From: Papaver somniferum
Lineage: Eukaryota; Streptophyta; Magnoliopsida; Ranunculales; Papaveraceae
DNA: 64,000 nucleotides
Assembly (NCBI RefSeq): GCF_003573695.1
Contig: NC_039366.1
Location: 159,902,770-159,966,769 of the forward strand
Direction: 5' to 3'
The stretch's first letter is position 1; every line of letters starts with the position of its first letter. Below, piece after piece: positions 58,033-64,000 of this stretch. A program made the translations under genes and the position numbers. Below the pieces are notes generated by a model that had not been told where the DNA came from, did no database searches, and saw only the letters and a list, made by a program, of their open reading frames with translations.

Positions 58033-59493
58033 CCTAAAAATCCCCCTTTGTCAATTTTAGTGACAAAATTATCAATACATATGAATTACAAAATAAATAA
58101 ACTTTGTAGCTTCTCATCCAAATGCTTGATTTCCTTGGTTCTTCAACATTACTCGAAATCTTCGTCACTTCCAAGTACTTCAGTGATTCTGAACATGTTC
58201 AACTCAACATCATAGTTGTTGAAGATACATAGCTATACAGTGTCATAGTATTATTACACAACATCAAAGTTCAATTGTATCACAACATTGACAATAATAC
58301 TATGGTGATATGTATCACCCCCCTTAGTCAATACTTCATCTCACAATGAAAACCACTCCCCCTTACATAATGATCCGTAAACCATATGTAGTGTGAACTA
58401 CAAATAATTCTCCCCCTTTTTGTCAATATAAATTGGCAAAGGTATGAAAACTAGCGGGATCATAATGAAATTATCATAGAGATACTTCATGACTAAAAGA
58501 GAACATATCAACTTTGTTTCGATGATTTCACATAGTCGAAACTTAGTGTATTCATTAAGGAGTTTATAAAGATACAAGATAACTCCTACAATATCCCACA
58601 TCCGCACTCCCCACAAAGATTTAGCAATTAAGCACAAGTTCAGTTACGAACTCTCCCCCATAAAATGTCATTCCCGAAAGAACAAAAAGAGCGACCTTAC
58701 TTTTACAAGAAAAGAAGAATTTATTTGGACATTAAAAAATCACATGAGACATGAATTTGTATCCAGAAAACTCAATTAAATTAACCATAAAGGAACCTCA
58801 ATGATTAATTTAATCAGAAATGCTCAACATAAGAAAACTTACGGAGCCACACAGTACTTTCACATAGAAGTGGATCAGTGAAAGAATAATACTGGGGAAT
58901 ATTCAAAGATTCATTCTATTTTTAATCAATATTTGCATAATGATACCATAGACTTAATCTTTGACATCAAAAGTTCATTCTGTTTTCCATCAATATTTGC
59001 ATGATATAATAGACTTAACTTTGTACATATATGGGACAATCATAGTTCACGGACGTAAACACATATATCCCATAACATTATTTGCAATATATAAAACCAA
59101 TAAAGATTAATACTACAAAATCATCTTCCAAATAAACTTTAGAATTTAAATAAATAAATCTAAAACACTGCAAGATGAAAATTGTTGGCAATAGCTATGT
59201 GTAATCACAATATATGTTATTCCAAATCCTAGTTATCCTTCTTAAAACACAAGAATAAGTTCTCATAAGAAGTTTCCTAGACAAAATAAAAACCAACAAG
59301 CTAAAAACAAAAAGACTCTTAAACCATCAAAACCAATCATGAACTGAAATCAAAGAGATTTTCCGGAACCCTCACGAGTCTTGAGACCTTTGAGCTTGTG
59401 ACTGACAGGATTCACTGCTTCTTTAGAGAAGATATCCTCATTGATAAGATCTTTAACATGTGTCTTCATGAGAACAAGGTCAGAGTTAACCTT
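58033..59493 (-). repeat. Duplicated internal block of G, copy 1
   Basis: 1461 bp, offset 1582 from copy 2. I count only about three differences (near 58606, 59270 and 59400). It includes the last 46 codons or so of the accessory ORF. Confidence 0.93.
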
Positions 59494-59614
59494 CTATCCT
59501 ACACATTCTATCCTAATCCGAGACATAGCTATAAGTAGACTAGAAATCAAGACTTATAGTTTTGACAACTAAACTTGACAAACAAGCTTGAGATAGAAAC
59601 GCTTGCGAGTTCGA
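59494..59614 (-). repeat. 121-bp LTR 5'-end fragment between the duplicated blocks
   Basis: Reverse complement of the LTR start region (GTCGAACTCGCAAGCG... to CTAGTCTACTTATAG), compare 42120-42230. About 20 bp at the very LTR tip are missing. Confidence 0.8.
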
Positions 59615-61075
59615 CCTAAAAATCCCCCTTTGTCAATTTTAGTGACAAAATTATCAATACATATGAATTACAAAATAAATAAACTTTGTAGCTTCTCATC
59701 CAAATGCTTGATTTCCTTGGTTCTTCAACATTACTCGAAATCTTCGTCACTTCCAAGTACTTCAGTGATTCTGAACATGTTCAACTCAACATCATAGTTG
59801 TTGAAGATACATAGCTATACAGTGTCATAGTATTATTACACAACATCAAAGTTCAATTGTATCACAACATTGACAATAATACTATGGTGATATGTATCAC
59901 CCCCCTTAGTCAATACTTCATCTCACAATGAAAACCACTCCCCCTTACATAATGATCCGTAAACCATATGTAGTGTGAACTACAAATAATTCTCCCCCTT
60001 TTTGTCAATATAAATTGGCAAAGGTATGAAAACTAGCGGGATCATAATGAAATTATCATAGAGATACTTCATGACTAAAAGAGAACATATCAACTTTGTT
60101 TCGATGATTTCACATAGTCGAAACTTAGTGTATTCATTAAGGAGTTTATAAAGATACAAGATAACTCCTACAATATCCCACATCCGTACTCCCCACAAAG
60201 ATTTAGCAATTAAGCACAAGTTCAGTTACGAACTCTCCCCCATAAAATGTCATTCCCGAAAGAACAAAAAGAGCGACCTTACTTTTACAAGAAAAGAAGA
60301 ATTTATTTGGACATTAAAAAATCACATGAGACATGAATTTGTATCCAGAAAACTCAATTAAATTAACCATAAAGGAACCTCAATGATTAATTTAATCAGA
60401 AATGCTCAACATAAGAAAACTTACGGAGCCACACAGTACTTTCACATAGAAGTGGATCAGTGAAAGAATAATACTGGGGAATATTCAAAGATTCATTCTA
60501 TTTTTAATCAATATTTGCATAATGATACCATAGACTTAATCTTTGACATCAAAAGTTCATTCTGTTTTCCATCAATATTTGCATGATATAATAGACTTAA
60601 CTTTGTACATATATGGGACAATCATAGTTCACGGACGTAAACACATATATCCCATAACATTATTTGCAATATATAAAACCAATAAAGATTAATACTACAA
60701 AATCATCTTCCAAATAAACTTTAGAATTTAAATAAATAAATCTAAAACACTGCAAGATGAAAATTGTTGGCAATAGCTATGTGTAATCACAATATATGTT
60801 ATTCCAAATCCTAGTTATCCTTCTTAAAACACAAGAATAAATTCTCATAAGAAGTTTCCTAGACAAAATAAAAACCAACAAGCTAAAAACAAAAAGACTC
60901 TTAAACCATCAAAACCAATCATGAACTGAAATCAAAGAGATTTTCCGGAACCCTCACGAGTCTTGAGACCTTTGAGCTTGTGATTGACAGGATTCACTGC
61001 TTCTTTAGAGAAGATATCCTCATTGATAAGATCTTTAACATGTGTCTTCATGAGAACAAGGTCAGAGTTAACCTT
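59615..61075 (-). repeat. Duplicated internal block of G, copy 2
   Basis: Continues into the full accessory ORF, so it is in its original context; copy 1 is the derived one. Confidence 0.93.
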
Positions 61076-61371
61076 TTTCAACTCAGTTCTTAACACATCG
61101 ATACCTTTCATAGTATCAACGAGCTGCAGTTCCACTTCCTCAAAGTATTTAAGAAAATCATGAACCACTTCGGCCGAAACCATCTCATCATTCTCAACAT
61201 CTTGATGAGTATAAGCATAGTAGCATGAGACATCAGAATAATCCTTAGGATTTTGATATTTGATATCATCAACATTACTAGAGTTCTTTTCTTCTTCCCT
61301 CTGGACTCGAAACCAATACCTTTATCAAGAAAACCTCTTGCAAAATCATAAGTGCGAGAAGGTGAAGACAT
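60932..61371 (-). pseudogene. Accessory ORF of element G (about 145 aa, one frameshift)
   Basis: From the ATG at 61371: MSSPSRTYDFARGFLDKGIG, then a frameshift near 61305, then an acidic stretch and VVHDFLKYFEEVELQLVDT, followed by a heptad-like helix (LRTELKKVNSDLVLMKTHV) and GLKTREGSGKSL. No known domain; predicted helical. It has the place of the 138-aa ORF of element D and of the captured ORF of element E. Confidence 0.45.
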
Positions 61372-61740
61372 TCTTAACAAGAAGAAAATAACCTAGAGCA
61401 CACATACGTGACCCAATAGGATTGGTATTTAAACGGTTTCTTATGGAAACACTTTAGGGTTTCTAAAATTAGTTCATGACAAGTCAACATGGATACCCGT
61501 ACGAAAACCAATATGATCCCCAAAACCAAAACTTAAAATACCTCTTTTCAAAGAAGAAGAACACAACAAAATTTTGCTACACGAAAATTTTCTTTCCAAT
61601 TTTTTTGGCTCAATAAATTTTATATTCTTATAAGAAGAAAAATTTAGAGCACAAAATTATCTCAAAATGCAAAAATACTATTCAAGATTAAAAAGTAAAC
61701 ACTCCAACCAAAACAATACTTAGGCAAAGCTGCCTGTAGA

Positions 61741-62039
61741 CAATAGTTTAGCTATGAACGATAAGAAAATAGCTCAACTAACCAGAATGAATTTTACCAA
61801 TAAGTATACTTAATTTTTAGTAATTAACATTACATTATTTTTCAAGATTCGCAACAAAAATTCGTAACGGCTGCTGTTACAAAAAGCCTTTACAACCTTG
61901 TTGTAACAGGCCTTAGCCGATATGTATTTTTTTCATTATTCATAACAGGGAGCAGCAGTTACGAATTGTAACAGGATAATTTTTTACACGTGCTACTCAC
62001 ACGCTTGGTCACACTAAAGCCGGTAACAAGTGTTAGTTG
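61741..62039. other. Inverted-repeat-rich stretch, possible DNA transposon end
   Basis: AACGGCTGCTGTTAC (61866) faces GCAGCAGTTACGAA (about 61952), and TTACAAC-CTT-GTTGTAA forms a perfect 7-bp hairpin at 61890-61906. Repeated (T)GTAAC(A)GG(C) motifs resemble the subterminal repeats of CACTA-type elements. No terminal motif or target duplication found. Confidence 0.35.
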
Positions 62040-62313
62040 CGCGTGTGCCATTTTTTTCCACCCAAGAGGATAATTCCTCCCCTGCCGAAGATATTTTCCC
62101 TTCTTTTCTATCGACTTTTCTTTCATTTCTCATTTCTCATTTTCATCTCTTTCTTTTTTCATCTCCTGCCTCTATTCTCTTCCTCTAAACTGAAGATTCA
62201 TATCTTTAATCATTGTTAATCATAACAGTGATTCATATCTTTAATCACTGTTAATCATAACAGTGATTCACATCTTCAATCATTGTTAATTTGTTAATCA
62301 TCATCAGATCTGG
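62040..62313 (+). promoter_or_regulatory. Leader-like exon with GTAAGT donor
   Basis: A pyrimidine-rich stretch (62085-62185) leads to short repeats and to CATCATCAGATCTGG followed by a GTAAGT donor at 62314, a usual look for plant 5' leader exons with a leader intron. No TATA box upstream that I would name. Confidence 0.35.
62195..62291 (+). repeat. 35-bp tandem repeat, 2.7 copies
   Basis: 62195-62229, 62230-62264 and 62265-62291: GATTCATATCTTTAATCA... ending CATAACAGT. The second and third units differ by one to three bases. Confidence 0.9.
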
Positions 62314-62849
62314 GTAAGTCTTTTATCATCAAAAGTTTTTTTCGATTTTAGGATTTCATCATCTGTTTTTTCGATTTTAGGGTTTCATCATCTGTTTTTT
62401 CATTAATAGATCTTCAATCATTTATGAATCTGTTAATCTTAGTCTTTCATCTTCAATCCTCTGTTAAATCTAATACGATTTTATTTTTTCTGATTGAATT
62501 TTAGGGTTCGTCTAAAAGAGAATGATGCTGAAATTATTCTATGTTTTTGCTCGATTCCTTTCTCACTGTTTTAATTCTTCTGATTTCGGGTTTTTCGATG
62601 TTGATATTATTACTTCTAAGGTATTCAAATATTATTGCTTCCTCTAATTTTAATTTTTTAATTTAGGGTTTCATTAATTATCCTTTTCTTGCTGATTTGG
62701 GGTTTAGATATGGGGATCTTGGTGCTTATTGAACTGCTTTTGTGTTTTTGTTGTTCTATGTTTTCGTATTGCTAGTGGTGGCGTTGCATCTGAGGCTTGA
62801 TATCTTCTGGTGGAGTTGGGTTGAGTAGATTCTGAAGCAGAAACTGGGG

Positions 62850-63258
62850 ATGAAGAATCTAGGTTTATGGATAGTTTTTGAGATGAGAGTTGCAACACTC
62901 AATTTTGTACAGGTAATTGGTCATCTATAACAATTGTGTAACTTTTGTCATCACGCTATCCCTCTAATATTTTTCTCTGAACAAATTTTTCTCCTTTTCA
63001 GCTGCTCAAGGTTGTTGAATTTGGATATGTGGGGATCCTAATTATGTTTTCCGCTTTCCTTTTGTTGAGTTTACTGATGAGGGTGAGTTCTCCATACTTG
63101 TGTTTTTTCATTTTGGGTCTTTGCTAAGTCGACGCTACTTCTCCCGCAGTCTTGTATGTAACCAGATCACTGATGTCTATTTTCTTATGCCTTTATTTCA
63201 GAAGATGCAAGGGCTGCCCCGAGTCTTGCAGGAACAATGCTTGGGTTCAATCCAGTGA
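62850..63258 (+). CDS. Possible three-exon small membrane protein gene (66 codons)
   Basis: Exon 62850-62912 (21 codons, MKNLGLWIVFEM...), donor GTAATT; exon 63002-63082 after a TTTTCAG acceptor (27 codons), donor GTGAGT; exon 63202-63258 after a TTATTTCAG acceptor (18 codons and TGA). All joins are phase 0. The second exon holds a hydrophobic segment (VGILIMFSAFLLLSLLM) long enough to cross a membrane. The stop lies three bases before the degenerate start of a family P LTR (63262). I do not recognise the protein. The ORF is short, so chance is possible; the true reading frame, or a non-coding transcript, may differ. Confidence 0.28.
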
Positions 63259-63261
63259 GGG

Positions 63262-63890
63262 TGGAGATAGGAAAAAACGAGTTGCTAGTTTTTAAGGAAT
63301 TTAGAAGACAACCGTGCGGAGGAAACTCCTTAAACCGAGCGAACTGTCTAACCTCACACAGATGCACTGCAAGAGGGAATGCTTTGAATTTGAGAGATCA
63401 ATTTGTAGGACTCCGGCCTAAACCAAGACAATGGTCGTTCCAGAGTCAATTCGGTCACAAGAGAGGATGGGTCGATCTGTAGGAGGGAAGCTGAGAAATG
63501 TGTGAGATCAATGGCGATCAAAGATTGTAGGTATGGTGTGTATTCTGCGTGAAGAAATAAGATAAGTTCTGATTGATTGAATTTGCTCTGTTGAGAGTAA
63601 TTGTTTCAGACGATGAGTTCGTGTGTTCTTTTCTTTACAAAAATTATTTGTTGTTTCAATCATGATTCAAAGACTTATTTATATTGCTAGAATTGTAAAC
63701 ACCTTGATCCCATGAAGTGTGACAGTTACTGGAGTCAAAGAGTGGGGAAGTGGAAATCGTGTTAAAACCAGTTGCTCATCGTGCGGAGACTTGGTTGATT
63801 TTCCATCCACTACTTTGCTAACTCCTCCAACTGATTGCGCGATTTGCTCACATTCTCATCGTGTGTATGAACACACGTGCCGTGGACCGC
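63262..63890 (-). repeat. Family P LTR piece at the right edge, interrupted
   Basis: Begins TGGAGATAGG (degenerate TGTAGATGG), then follows 21117-21740 of element B closely (ACCGTGCGGAGG, GAACTGTCTAACCTCACACAG). It is cut after CGTGGACCGC by another LTR of the same family. Confidence 0.85.
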
Positions 63891-64000
63891 TGTAGATGGG
63901 GGAAAACGATTTGCTGGTTTTTAAGGAATTGAGGAGAAGACTGTACGGAGGAGACTCCTCGAACCGAGCGAAATGTTAAACCTCACACAGATGCACCGCT
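63891..64000 (-). repeat. Second family P LTR nested in the first, runs off the window
   Basis: Starts TGTAGATGGGGGAAAACG, again the reverse-oriented LTR end. The left flank ACCGC should be repeated at its far end, outside the window. Confidence 0.88.

Larger units (their letters stand above)
57272..61740 (-). mobile_element. Element G: rearranged family R-related element
   Basis: Starts with the LTR 3' end (TGAAAAAGCG at 57272) and runs to 58032, lacking the LTR 5' part. It continues as internal DNA with a 1461-bp direct duplication (58033-59493 and 59615-61075), then the accessory ORF (60932-61371) and its leader. Internal DNA matches element E near its 3' end (for example CCCCCATAAAATGTCATTCCCGAAAG versus 41430-41450 reversed). 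The right limit is unclear; no primer site or second LTR was found. Confidence 0.75.

Noticed and set aside
62704..62898. 64-codon minus-strand Ser/Thr/Gln-rich frame
   Set aside because: Low-complexity composition and opposite the spliced candidate; no supporting splice or start context.

Overview
The window reads as AT-rich plant (eudicot) nuclear DNA made almost entirely of nested LTR retrotransposons. A poppy-family (Papaveraceae) source is my guess from the general look of the repeats; I could not check it. There is no prokaryotic gene organisation, no rRNA or tRNA gene and no CRISPR array. I recognise four LTR families, labelled here P, Q, R and S.

Family P is Ty3-type, with LTRs of about 3.1-3.4 kb that begin TGTAGATGG and end CCATCTACA. 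It appears as element A (1-6555, left part outside the window), element B (21117-35378, both LTRs, 5-bp target duplication GGTTC), a solo LTR (50986-54380, duplication AGTCT) and two nested LTR pieces at the right edge (63262-63890 and 63891-64000). Element B carries a damaged gag, a protease and the C-terminal tail of an integrase on the minus strand, with reverse transcriptase, RNase H and the integrase core missing. On the opposite strand it carries a multi-exon plant mobile domain (PMD) gene with introns. Element A has the same antisense PMD gene.

Family Q is Copia-type, with 2.8-kb LTRs and a Met-tRNA primer site. It forms a head-to-head pair: element C (+, 7699-11316, with a gag fragment) cut off by element D (-, 11317-36636). 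D is itself split by B and by a solo LTR at 15728-18188. Family R (LTR about 2.4 kb, non-autonomous) gives a fragment at 6556-7698, a tandem LTR-internal-LTR-internal-LTR array (element E, 36634-49347), an LTR tail (49348-49617) and a rearranged minus-strand copy (element G, 57272 to about 61740). Family S is a solo LTR (49951-55903, duplication AATTG) interrupted by the P solo LTR.

The accessory ORFs of these non-autonomous elements (coiled-coil proteins, a protein resembling the putative plant transposon protein family, and the PMD gene) are the main protein-level content. Most carry stops or frameshifts. The only stretch that might hold an ordinary host transcription unit is 62040-63261: a leader-like exon and a possible 66-codon spliced ORF ending just before a P LTR. 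Stretches 49618-49945 and 55909-57271 hold nothing I can name.
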